Source of the DNA: Congeria kusceri
Lineage: Eukaryota > Mollusca > Bivalvia > Myida > Dreissenidae
Length of the DNA: 64,000 nucleotides
Direction: 5' to 3'
NCBI GenBank assembly: GCA_027627225.1
Contig: CM051032.1
Span: 65,079,137 to 65,143,136 of the forward strand
The translations under genes and the position numbers were made by a program. Shown here in pieces: positions 35,568 to 46,689 of this stretch. The notes beneath the pieces are model-generated. The model did not search any database, was not told the origin of the DNA, and saw only the letters and a program-made list of their open reading frames with translations. The number at the start of each line of letters is the position of its first letter. Positions within the stretch are counted from its first letter, which is position 1.

Positions 35568-36146
35568 ATGGCAAGCCTGGCCGATGTTTTCACTGAAAAT
35601 GAAAGGACAAACTGGCTGAAGGCATGGCTGGCAGTAGATATTGCAAAGTCTGGGCTAGAGCAGTTCGTAGACAACGAGGCTCGAACTTTCAAAACGCGCA
35701 TTTACAATACTGTTAGACCCAGTCCTCGGGCGCCTGCAACCGTTTGTACTGGCTGTCACACCGCAAACTTGCTGAGATGTCCTACACCAGGCATATGCAA
35801 TAAAAGAGGAGCAACGTCCTTTTGCAAATCAATGCATGATACACCAGCAAAACGGCCCCGACCATGTCCACTTAAAACGTGTTGTTCTGTTCGAGACGAA
35901 ATAATAAAGGAGCATCGTTACAGAACGCCATCCTGGTGTAACACTGAAGCGCAGAAGTGGGGGTTGAATCCTTGGGAAATAGCTAAATGCTATTTTCCCA
36001 AAGAAGGATATGTTGGAAAATCTTCTGTTAAAGACACAGATTTCAACGGAGTCGTCAGTTTTTTGCTGAATTGCAGACTCTTCGACAGCAAGTTTTCTTT
36101 CAGCATAGCACCAGCGAAACCCAGCCCTCCTTGTCTTTTGACAAAG
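35568..36146 (+). CDS. NACHT gene exon 1: Cys-rich N-terminal module
   Basis: It encodes residues 1-193, starting at ATG 35568. Cysteines at 60, 63, 71, 77, 86, 100, 105 and 106 (VCTGCHTANLLRC, GICNKR, PCPLKTCC) could bind zinc. Then come DEIIKEHRY and the strongly patterned NPWEIAKCYFP and DFNGVVSFLLNC. The donor AAAG/GTATAC keeps phase 0. Open reading continues to 36266 without splicing, but the next exon fits the conserved continuation better. Confidence 0.8.
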
Positions 36147-36826
36147 GTATACACAATATATACGTCCGTCTTATTGTTGCACCATATTCACACACTTTAT
36201 GCTATATGCTATGTTAAGTTAAAACTGAAAGGAAACAATATGCTGTATAAAAAGGGTTTCTTGTAGGCAGTGCAGTTTGATATGAAGCGTGCTCAATACA
36301 TGAACATGGTACGGAATATCAAATTTAGTACTTTAAGCATTCCAATCTGATAGCGATAAATGAAACACGAGAGACTACAACAGTCTTAAGAATGCAAATG
36401 ATTTATATAATTGTCATGCACATACCTGTAAGCATAACATAAACTCTAGTTCAACACAATATACCATAATTATAATAAACAATACAATATGCACATTTAA
36501 ATACCTGTTAAATGGTTGTTGTGATTACATTTTTTAAAACGTTCGGGTTAGACAAAGCCTTTTTATATGTAATATATAATATGTATATATGGTGTTGATT
36601 TATCAGGCTCGTGAAATTTGCAAAACAGTCCGTCACTCGCCTGTATGTAAAGTCACTGACACTGATCTCCAGGACTACTTTACAATATTGACCAATCTGC
36701 TGACTGACCCAACTTGTCTTGCACACGATGGCAACGCACAGGATGCTGTGACCAAATTAAGAGAGGTAAATGTGCTCCTGAATGATTCATTATTTTGATT
36801 TGTTCAAACTGTACAAAAACCTGTAC

Positions 36827-36860
<34 letters not shown>

Positions 36861-39800
36861 GAACACATACCATAAAGCAGTTGTAACTTGAAATCATAAC
36901 TAAGCAAAGATTCGCATACATTTCACAGCTGAAGAAAGATAAGTTAAAGATTACTACGGAGGAAATGATTTATTTACTTGACGCTGCTCAAGAAACCTTA
37001 AGGAGAGTGGGAGAAGTCGCCGAAGAAGCAATGAATGAGATGCGATCGTACATTGAAAACTGTAGGATGGAACTCGAGGTACACTCTGCAAAATGTAAAA
37101 AGGAACTAGATGAACACACTGACAAGTGTAAAGATGCCATAGACGTACATATGCAAAAGGTCGCAGAATCAAACTATGAGGAGTCTTGCGAAGGTATGGC
37201 CGAGTCTTAATTGCACACCGAGCTTTTTTACTATACAAAGATTATTGCTAGTCTACTATGCAACATATTGATAGACAACAATCGTAAGTAGTAACGGATA
37301 CCTTTACAGACAAACGTATGTGTTTTCGATCTGCTTTGCATCGTGCCAACAACGAAATTATAATAACTTTTTTTTCTAAATTTCTGTCACATACAACGTC
37401 TTAATGTGTTTGTCTGAACAGGCTAACAAAACATTTCAGTGTATGATATATACTCTTGACACATGTGTCTAACACCGCATTTTTTTTTTGGGGGGGGGGG
37501 GGCGCAGCCTACTGCTTAACCACACAAACGTTTGCGTTGTACTTCCAAATACACTATAATCCCACGTTTCACACATGTGTTACACTGATTTAAGTACCCT
37601 ACACCCACTTCTAAAACACCCGTTGTGCCGATACAGGGCCTTCACTCGGGCATGTCCTACACAAGTCTTTATTTAGTTTAAACACTGGACATTAAGCTAA
37701 GCAGGATATATTATTACTGCAAAAAAAGAACTTCTGCAGCACAGTAATTGTTATTTTGTATGGGGTGGAGAGATTTTGTCGAGTAATATACAGTATGTAT
37801 CAGGATAATTATGACCGTTTTAATCGATTAATTAATTCCTGTACAAGTAGCTACAACGATCTGTGTTCGTGGTTTCTTAACAAAGCATTTTGGAAAATAT
37901 ATATTACTGTTTTTTTAGGTTTACTTTTAGAACATTATATCGACTTTCTTATATAATGTACATATCTTGAATGTTTTTCTTTTAAATCATATATTGCAAT
38001 TTATCTAAGAAATAATAATAATAATAACAATAATAATCGTTCGTATGTTGTTATTTGTTCATTTTATTTTTTACGTTTTCAGAACTAATCCAGTGTTTAA
38101 AGCAGCTTTACAACGACAAGTTCAGCCACGTGAAGGCATCTCCACTTAATGATCGCGTTGACGTAAAATTGAATGATGTTTATATTTCGCCTAAAGTGCA
38201 GCTCATGTGTAATGATAAAGGAAACTTCAAGAAAGCAGGTGCACAAGTTACAAAATACAAAGAGTTGTTTGTAACAGGTGGCACATGTTATCGACGGATA
38301 TTCATGCAAGGTGAGGCCGGGACCGGAAAATCTACGTTTACGGCCAAGTTAGTACTTGATTGGTGTGGTCAAACAACAACCGAACCAATGTCGTCTGAAG
38401 AAACCATTACTGAATCGAATACGCAACAAGACACAGCATTCTTTGACGATCTAGAAGCTCTGCAAGATTATAAGTTCGTCTTCCACATCACATTGAGAGA
38501 TTCGGTTAAGCAGTATGACGTTTCAAAGATGATTAAAGAACAAATAATTGACTCGATATACGCTGAGGAAGATCGTGAGAAGTTTTACAAACTACTGAAT
38601 GAAGTCATGAAACGGGAACGTTGCTTGGTAGTTCTAGATGGTCTAGATGAGTGGTGTGGTCCTGGAGGACAACACTCTCTACCGTCTTTGGTAACCACCC
38701 ACAGCCAGTGTATTTTATTGATTACAACAAGACCATGGAAATTGGCTGACGATAAGATAAAAAGCTCCGAGATAGACAACTTGCTGGAACTGAAGGGAAT
38801 AAATGATCCTTTCGCACTGAGCAGGAATATTCTAGCTAGATGTTTTAACAAGGATGAGCTTAACGACAAACAACTTGCGTTTGAATTATACATACGCAAG
38901 CATGGCGATCTGCAACGCTTATTTTCGGCACCAATGCTGCACTCTCTGATCGTACGTTCATGGGCAGAAGGGACACAATTCCGAGGCTCTCAGTGTGAAC
39001 TGTTTAGTCTTCTGCTGGACAGTCTCCTTAAAAAGTCGAGCAATGAACCGGAACACTACCAAGACCCACCGTTTCCGTGTTTTGCAGAAACACAGTACAT
39101 AAAACCAAATATTGAACATTTCAACGCTCTTTCCAAAGCGGCATTTGATTTCTTGTTTTCAGAAACAAGGGACAACTCACTAGTTTTTAATGTAAACAAT
39201 CTGATGAAATACCTGACAATAGAACAAAAGGAATTTGCACTAAAATCCGGTGTTTTATCAGAAACACTGAAGTCAACTCTTTTACGATCATCATCAACAT
39301 GTTCATTTATCCATAAAAGTGTCCAGGAATTTTTAGCTGCTTATCATATATCGTGTAATATAAATGTTATTGATGACATCATAGCCGGATATCTCAGCAA
39401 ACATGCTGATGCATATCTCGACATATCGCAATTGTTTATATTTCTGTGTGGACTAAACACCTCGGCAGCGCATACTTTATCTTGTTTGATGGATGAGCAT
39501 AACAATGCACATACTACTTCTACGTACATCCAAGACCCGAAAACTCAATTCTTCACACGTGATAGGTCTGATCTATTACAACGAATAATTCTGTCTGGCT
39601 ATAAAGAGGCTGTAGCCAATCATTATACAACTATACAACTTAAACTTAGTCACATTACGGTCAAGGTTAATAAGGATAACTCATACTATGAAGGTGTACA
39701 GTACATCTGGAAGCCGAACACGTCAAATCTCAGGTCACTGATAATAAAGTGTGGTATGGATTGGGGAACAAACAAAGTTCACGACCCGCTTGTATTGGAT

Positions 39801-41126
39801 GAGAAAAAAAGTGTGGTAGATATTGAACTTGGTCCGTGTGCACTTGACGGACAGGAAATAGGAACGTCGTCTGCATCGCGTTTCAAATTGGACTTATCAC
39901 AGTGTTGCAACCTAGAACAATTGAGACTGTGTGAATCGGTAATCTTGCTACCAAATGCACTTGGAGGTCTGAAGACGCTGAAACGTCTGGAAATAGGCTG
40001 TAAATGTGAAGGGTTGGATTTAGCACCGCTTGAACACCTAGAATCAATAGATCTCAGTAAGGAAGTAACGTTATTGCCAATGTCCCTTAAAAACTATAAG
40101 AGCCTGAAACAGGTTACATTTAAATGCCCTTATGACGGACTGGATTTGTCCTTGTTTGAACAATTAGCAACAATATATATCAGTCAAGTTGTAAAAGTGT
40201 TACCGAAGCCACTTCGTAATCATAATCAACTGAAAAGAGTAACATTATGCAATTTTGACTTTACCAATTCAGAAAAATCGGACATTCAGACGTGGTTTCT
40301 ACTGAACTCGGCAGATTTAGCTCAGTGCTCAGATACTCTTCCAGTGTCGCCCTCCATTCAACACATCGAATTGCGTGACGTCAGATGTTCCTCTACATGG
40401 CTACGCAGCCTGTTCAAAGCACTGCTGACACTCGGTCATCAAGTGAATTGTTTGCTTGATAATTGTTACATATCATCGTGTGTAGAGAACGAAGACAACA
40501 CACTAGGTACAGAGCAATTTGTTAGTGTGATATTGAACACGAATACGGTTTCAATTGGTTGTACCAAATCTGATATACCGGTACCGATACCGGTGTGGGA
40601 GACATTGCACGATCTGAATATCAAGAATCTGTGTCTGCGTCATCTTGTAATAGAGCATCAAGCATCGTCGTTGTCTCGGTTATTAACATCGCTAAGCCAG
40701 CTAGAAACGCTTTATATTCGAACGCTTACATATATCGACATCCAGCTTCCACCGTCTGTGAAGTATTTGGTGTTCTGCTATCATCTATTGACTCCATTCA
40801 ATTTACGTGATCTCTTGAAAAGACTGTCTGCACGTATTAATTCTCTGGATTGTAAGCTGACTTTTGGATATCCTGATATTCTTTTCGACAAGGAACGTAT
40901 TCGCTCTCTGGACAAATACAAAGACGAACTTGAAGCTCTGGAGCAGGTTGAAGTTAAACTATTTCGAATATATGATAGACGAGATCATACCCGTAGAGAC
41001 CTTGCGTCTGCTGCTTATGTTGTTGATGACGACGATGATGATGATGATGATAACTTTAAATTCGTTGACTTGGGTGTCCCTACTTATATTTCAATTCGAC
41101 TTCGAGTTAATCGTGAACAAGGCTAA
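35568..41126 (+). CDS. NLR-like protein: Cys-rich and HEPN-like N-terminus, hendecad coiled coil, NACHT ATPase, LRR-like repeats (1348 aa)
   Basis: Exons are 35568-36146, 36607-36765, 36929-37193 and 38083-41126. All introns are GT-AG, phases match (0, 0, 1), and the total of 4047 nt ends in TAA. Domains in order: residues 1-193 Cys-rich with GLNPWEIAKCYFP; 194-246 helical HEPN-like segment with VRHS; 250-334 coiled coil; NACHT with Walker A GEAGTGKST (411-419), Walker B VVLDGLDEW (517-525) and sensor TTRPW (549-553); then LRR-like repeats at about 935-1075 and a run of about nine Asp near the C-terminus. NACHT proteins are nucleotide-switched sensors that oligomerise after ligand detection. 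From memory the N-terminal region resembles the DZIP3-type HEPN family of mollusc proteins. The immune role is inferred from architecture. The frame is intact, so the gene is probably functional. Confidence 0.85.
36607..36765 (+). CDS. NACHT gene exon 2: HEPN-like helical segment
   Basis: 53 residues (194-246) between TTATCAG and GAG/GTAAAT, phase 0 on both sides. AREICKTVRHSP, then VTDTDLQDYFTILTNLLTDP, is helix-rich with an Arg-His pair (R202, H203). The pattern resembles HEPN domains of the DZIP3 type as remembered. Classical RNA-cutting HEPN domains use an R-x4-6-H motif. Here R195 and H203 have seven residues between them, so catalysis is uncertain. Confidence 0.75.
36831..36857 (+). repeat. 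(TA)n microsatellite in NACHT gene intron 2
   Basis: An alternating TA run of about 26 bases in the 163-bp intron between exons 2 and 3. An AAT-rich microsatellite also lies at about 38010-38038, just before the acceptor of exon 4. Confidence 0.85.
36929..37193 (+). CDS. NACHT gene exon 3: hendecad coiled coil with Cys/His ladder
   Basis: Residues 247-334 plus one base. After an amphipathic start (ITTEEMIYLLDAAQETL), three 11-residue repeats follow: CRMELEVHSAK, CKKELDEHTDK, CKDAIDVHMQK. Cys is at 291, 302 and 313 and His at 298, 309 and 320. The donor GAAG/GTATGG is phase 1 and joins the exon at 38083. Without splicing the frame stops at 37210, giving a short form with no NACHT domain. Confidence 0.8.
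37211..38082 (+). other. NACHT gene intron 3, no gene
   Basis: Contains a T10-G12-type homopolymer junction at 37481-37502 and AT-rich sequence. The open frame at 37756-37956 (YMYQDNYDRFNRLINSC-like) has no splice support and no recognised domain. Confidence 0.55.
38083..41126 (+). CDS. NACHT gene exon 4: NACHT ATPase, LRR-like repeats and C-terminal tail
   Basis: A single long exon for residues 335-1348 following ACGTTTTCAG. Walker A and B and the TTRPW sensor are complete. A winged-helix-like region (SAPMLHSLIVRSWAEG, FIHKSVQEFLAAYHIS) follows, typical of NACHT proteins. Two repeats of about 46 residues (LKTLKRLEIGCKCEGLDLAP and LKQVTFKCPYDGLDLSLFEQ) mark the LRR-like part. The acidic run is encoded by GAT/GAC repeats near 41030-41052 and is followed by VDLGVPTYISIRLRVN. 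Confidence 0.85.
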
Positions 41127-41257
41127 TCCTGAGCCGGTATTATATTGATTCTTAGTCGAAAATTTAAACAAAATCTGAAAATTCTGAAATTTTAAAATGG
41201 GATTTTCTAACAAGTAAATGAATTGTTTCAAGATTTGTGACACATTATTTGTAACAT

Positions 41258-41263
41258 AATAAA
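41258..41263 (+). promoter_or_regulatory. Polyadenylation signal AATAAA of the NACHT gene
   Basis: The canonical hexamer lies 132 bases after the stop codon, in an AT-rich tail with no competing gene on this strand. The position is as expected for a short 3' UTR. Confidence 0.6.
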
Positions 41264-41439
41264 GGTATAATAATATTTAGTTTTTTGCAAAGCACATGTT
41301 TCAAACACATTTTAATGTTGACTTATTCTCAACGTAAGCTAAGAAAATCTTGAGAATCTTCATAAATATGGATCCTGGTTGTCCTCGGAGAGTAATATAG
41401 GATTACAATTAGATTGTGTTTTACGTATTCTTAGGATTA

Positions 41440-43060
41440 TTATTTTTTATGTAATTATTGATTTACACACTTCATTAGTGTGTTGTTTGAAAGGGTTTCC
41501 TCACTATGTGGTTGTTGGTTATGATAAATATTGTAATCTCTGGGGTTATATTGTAGTGTCTATTCTCCGGTGTTTGATGATATATTCGAAAATGGGCCAG
41601 ATCGGACGAGGAACACCATAGTTATTGCCCCTTTTTCATGAGAAAAAACTGCAAAATGGACTTTGTTCAACATACAGGCTTCATTTTTCATCCGATCTTG
41701 ACCAAATGCACAGCGTGTGGATGAGCATAAGATTTAAAAATAATCCAGAAATGGTCTAGATTGGGGTACAACCATCAGAGTTATTGCCCCTTGTTTGTGA
41801 GAAACAATGCAAACAAATGGACAATGTGAGACTTCATTTTTTGTCTAATCTTGACCAGATTTGTACAGTCTTTGTAAGACCATAAGGTCTCAGTTGAAGT
41901 CGAATATAGGTCAGGTCGGTCCAGAAAGACCAGAGTTAATGGCCTTTGTGAAAAAAATCAATAATTTTTCAACAATTGGTTTTCAGTCTCCATAGAAAAT
42001 TAACTTTTCATTCAATCTTGACTAAACTTGAACAGTTTATGTATGACCATAAGATTTCAGCTGGGTGCAATGATGGGCCAGAAACAACCAGGAACACTAG
42101 AGTTGTTTCCCTTTTTTATTGGAAAACTTGCAAAAAATGGACTGTGCAATATAGAAACTTCATTTTTCATATAATCTTGACCAAACTTGCACACATTGTG
42201 TAACCATTAAATCTCATAATAAACCAAATAATTGCCCAGGTTGGGGTACAAACAATAGATTTAGTGGCCCTTGTTTGTGAAAAAAAAGCAAAAATATATA
42301 CTATTTTCAGGATAGAGGCTTCATTTTTCACTAGGGTGTGAACGAATAGTATTTCAGTAACCGGTTAATTGGTTTTGGTATTTAAGCTGTTAACTGGTAT
42401 GCTAAACATCATGTATAACACCTGAAAACGTACTAACAATGCAAATACATTCAGTATGATGATCTGTTTAATTGACTAGACCTAATCGATGATAAAAGTA
42501 AAGCTGACAGTTCTCTTTAATGCTGTCACTTGCAACTGTTTTAATTATTGTTCTATAAAAATAAGGAACAAAATATTGCATATGTAAATCAGCTGGATAT
42601 TTGAACCTCGTGTGATTGTAGAGATTGAATGAATCTCTGTGTAATGTAAGGGTGCTCGTGCATGGTAAACATATCACCGATTGCTTCAGACTTGTTCCCT
42701 ACAGTTTCGACTGTAAATGCATCTGTATTGCACCAACTCCATGTGAATAACTGGAGTAGGCCAGACAGGCATTTGTATAGCGCCTGTCAATTGCCAGAAG
42801 GCAGGTCAAGCATCGTACCTGTAGATTACCAGCTAGGTCAACAACGGTAAAATATCTGTCTGATGTGGGTCAGTTTGTAGGCAATGTCAGTCAGATGTCA
42901 GAGCTGGTCTCTGTCATTGCCCGTACTCAGGTGAGCTCTTTGGGCCATCACGACCCTCTTATTTATTAACGTAATTATTGAGTTACACACGTCATGCCTG
43001 TGGGTTTTCTCTAGATGTGGTTGTTGGTTATGATAAATAGTGTAATCTCTATTATCATTT
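41440..43060 (+). repeat. Tandem array (about 158-bp units) with related sequence on both sides
   Basis: Units start near 41623, 41781, 41940, 42103 and 42264, with ATTGCCCCTTTTT or ATTGCCCCTTGTTTGTG, CTTCATTTTTCAT, AATCTTGACCAAA and a GGTACAACCATCAGAGTT-type stretch. The right end at 42921-42960 (GTACTCAGGTGAGCTC, GGGCCATCACGACCCTCTT) is the shared terminus of the other elements. About 80 bases around GTGGTTGTTGGTTATGATAA occur both before (41455-41545) and after (42972-43051) the array. Confidence 0.6.
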
Positions 43061-43574
43061 TGCAATCTCTATGGTGTGGTGATTCATGTAATAATTCAAA
43101 TTTTGTTCATGCTATAGTATTTTGTTGCTCTTGTTGTTTCATATAGTGCTAATCAAAATGAAGATAATGATCACAATAGTGAGTATTGTGATTATGATTA
43201 TAATGCTGTAGAACTCGATCCCACTATGTTTTATTTTAGAATCGCATATAAACGGAAACTTGGACAAATGGTGAGAAAAGAGTAAACGTGTTGCTCAGAG
43301 GACTGTACATAAAAACCTGTATTAGAAGGAATGCTTTGAAACGCATTTACCGAGCTGACACTGGTTTTAAAGTATGACCTATATTGATTTTACAAGTTTA
43401 GGTTAACACGTAATAAGTCTTCCGAAAAATACTCTGTAACGATGCTTACGAGTTTATTAGAGAATTCACATTAAAATACATGTATATGCGTTTTATGTAA
43501 TTATAAGATAAAACATAGAGGGATCGAGTAATACATTCATTTAAATTGTTATTTAACAATAGGGTGATACATTT

Positions 43575-44335
43575 TCCTAGACTGCTGAAAATATTGAACG
43601 TGTCCATACACAGTATCGTAAAACCATTTTAGGCGTCAAAAGAGCAACTCAAAATGATTTTATTTACGGAGGGTTGGGGCGGCATTCACTACTTGTTGAT
43701 AGATATTATAAAATTGTAAAAAAAAAACTGCTTTAATATCATAGAAAGTAAAGAAAATAAATATATTAAAATTACATACACTATGATGAAACATGATTTC
43801 GAATTGACACCTAGATCTACTAAGAAAAACTGGGTGAGTTCATTGTATCAGTTATTTTCAACTTTAGGATTTCACAAGGTTTGGATATTACAAGGTGTTG
43901 GTCAAAAAGAAATGTTTTTATCCTTAATATTTAATCAAAGAATCATATATTGTTTTTGTCAAGATATGAATGCCAGACTAACAATACCTACTAGAGCTCT
44001 CATATATAGGGAAATTAACATAAATAATAATTTTAAATGTTACCTAAATATTGTTACAAATGAAAAATACCGCATTGCTTTATGTAGACTTCGAGTTTCT
44101 TCTCATCGCCTTATAGTAGAATCGGGTCGATGGAATAAACCTGCTGCTATTCCATATACTGATAGAAAATGCATACATTGTCAAACAATTTATGACGAAT
44201 TTCACTTTGTTATGGAATAATCTATTTCCACAGAACTCAGAAGGAAATATATGAATAGACATCATTGGTTAAGACCTAATATGCCAAAATTAATTGCACT
44301 TTTGAATTCAGAAGATGTTACTACTTAAAAAAAAT
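43575..44335 (+). pseudogene. LINE C-terminal fragment with zinc-knuckle-like motif
   Basis: IERVHTQYRKTILGVKRATQ, then YGGLGRHSLLVDRYYKIV, is followed after a frame break by the piece at 43783-44220. That piece ends RLRVSSHRLIVESGRW and RKCIHCQTIYDEFHFVME. The C-x2-C...DEFHF pattern is the conserved C-terminal region of the LINE family present several times downstream. Only the 3' part of the RT protein remains. Confidence 0.75.
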
Positions 44336-44429
44336 AGCTTGCTATACATATCTCGGTTTTAAAGTTAAAGAGCAACACGATAATTATATAACATTTTATT
44401 GCTGAAACCTAAACATCCTCCCTGTTTTA

Positions 44430-45200
44430 ATGATTGATTGATTTCTTTATGAGTATTCATGTTGCTGATAGAACTTGTATATGTGCGTTGCATATAAATT
44501 TACAAAACAAAATGGTATATTGTATTTCTATACTTTAGAATGCCTTTATTTTTATTAGTTTTATTTTGTTTTTGCTCACTAAGACTATATAGTTAGATTT
44601 AAATTAAAATTGAGAATACAAGATAAATTGTTTAATATATGACACAATTGATAACCGCAGAAGCTCTATATTTCGTTTCGACAGGGTTTTATAATTCGGT
44701 TATGTTCTGTTTTTACCAATGTCGTTGAATAGGGTTTTATTACTCGGTTGTCATTTTCCGGATTTAGCAACATACTGTATAGAATAATTATTTCTATTAT
44801 CTTACATTATCTGATCGTCTTCTTTATGAGTATTCATGCTGCTTAACGACACTTGTATGTATATGTTGGTCATTATGTTATTGTATGTTATTCTTGGTAT
44901 TTTGTATCTAATATATTTTATTATTCCTTTATTTTTATTTGAATGTTTGCTTAACGACACTTGTATGTATATGTTGCATTAAACAATACATGTTTCATAT
45001 TTTTGGTTTTCTGTATTTGTATTTCATATTATTTTATTATGCGTTTATTTTTCGTTTGAATTTCTTTTGTCGCACTAAGATTATAGATTTTAATTATTAT
45101 TAAACGCAGTACAAAAGATAAATTGTTGCATATATGGTAGAATTTATAACCACAGTAGCTCTTTATCCCGTTTCGATATGGTCTATGATACGGATGTTAT
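44430..45200 (+). repeat. Degenerate direct duplication downstream of the LINE fragment
   Basis: TCTTTATGAGTATTCATG recurs at about 44450 and 44822, GCTTAACGACACTTGTATGT at about 44842 and 44948, and ATAACCGCAGAAGCTCT (44652) with ATAACCACAGTAGCTCT (45148). These look like tandemly duplicated LINE 3' tail or flank sequence. Confidence 0.5.
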
Positions 45201-46689
45201 TTGATATTTTGCACCCATAGAGTGCTTTGCCTCAGTAATGTGAGATACTTTGTTGTTGATTTGTTCAATAATTATAATAGCACCTCAGTATAGTTATTAT
45301 AAATGACATTACTGTTTGTGTGAATTTTAATAATCTAACTGAGAAAGACTTACACTTGTTATCTACATATATGTTGTTGTCTGCTGGTGATATTGCTTTG
45401 TTCACTACAAGTCCAGAAAGTTTGCAACTACAGCTCAATGCAATTCATCAATATTCTTGTAAATAGGGTCTTCAGATTAGGCCTAAAATAAAATATTGTT
45501 TGTTTCCCCTCCCGCGACCGACCCAGCAAAATCGCAGCGACCCGAAAAAATGTATAGACCAAAGAAAACAATATTTTTTATTTTTTTTTGTGAAAATGCG
45601 GGGGATGCGAATCCTTAAAAAGAATCCAATAGCGTGTACAGATCTTACTTTTAAAAGACGCTTATAAAATGACTTTAAACGGACAGTTCTCGTTAACGCA
45701 TAATTTTGCGTATTTTGACGCATCCTTTAATGCAAAGGACGCCGTAACATTCACTGTTAGATTCTAGGGCGCAACCATTTCCGCTCGCATATGCATGCTT
45801 GTTTAAAGACAAATAACGCCCATCGGCAATTAACAAACTCGCCTTTATGCACCAAGTGTCCATTATCGAAAAAATCTTGACGCAGGAGGAGTCAGCTTAA
45901 CAAGAGCCAAACAGTCAGCCAATGAGAACGCATAAAATTTCCAACATGCAAATGAGCGTCGTCGTTAGAAAGTATCACGCCCTCATTCTAATTTTAATTG
46001 GTAAAGGTGCAAGTCATTTGTAACACATTTGCGTTAGGTATGTGTTTTGTTATAGATATGCGTGTTTTTAACAGCCGCGTTTGTACTAAATTACTACAAA
46101 TTAAAATAGTAAATAAGTAAATAATTATAAATAAATATCATAATTTTGGTGAATTTTGGTGAAAGGAACCGTTTACTAAGAATATGAATTACGACGTGAT
46201 GTAACTCGACAAACTGATCGCGTCAAACGTCTTATTTTGTAAAATCTAGTAATAATTAACAAAAGTGTTATTCAAACTCATCTATGTACACGGATTAGAA
46301 TTAGACAAAACCTTTGGTTGAGGCAACATTTGAATTTTATGTTGCTTTCTTTTTATTAATGAACAAAGTCCAATTTGTTTTTATATCCATAGAATGCTAA
46401 TTCATTTATGCTCTAGCATTTGCGTTGTTCAGATACAGTAGTACAGATTGATGCTTTTAAACACTATCCACGTGCTAAGCGTGTAACATGCTTTTCAGCT
46501 CCAAACTGCTAGCCGCAGTTCGACAGTCACCGTTGCTATGCCTGTTGCTAACAGCGTTCTGTTTTGGATGCCCGCCAGATTGCAGCGTCACGCTATTACA
46601 ATGTTTTATATGAATATTTTAAGGTATGTGCGCCACAAATAATCCATTCGTTCAACACAATTTTATATGTATTAAACTCAAAGTCATTT
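45201..46689. other. No gene recognised
   Basis: A short dispersed motif (45478-45530: AGGCCTAAAATAAAATATTG then TTTGTTTCCCCTCCCGCG) has an inverted partner at 49140-49182. The rest is AT-rich with no exon I can support. Confidence 0.5.

Noticed and set aside
36147..36266. Continuation of the first NACHT-gene frame to a stop at 36266 as a separate 232-residue protein
   Set aside because: A good donor lies at 36147, and the next exon joins in phase with the expected HEPN-like continuation. Residues after the donor are low-complexity and intron-like.
38097..38899. Minus-strand open frames over the NACHT exon
   Set aside because: They are antisense shadows of a long coding exon and have no domain or splice support.
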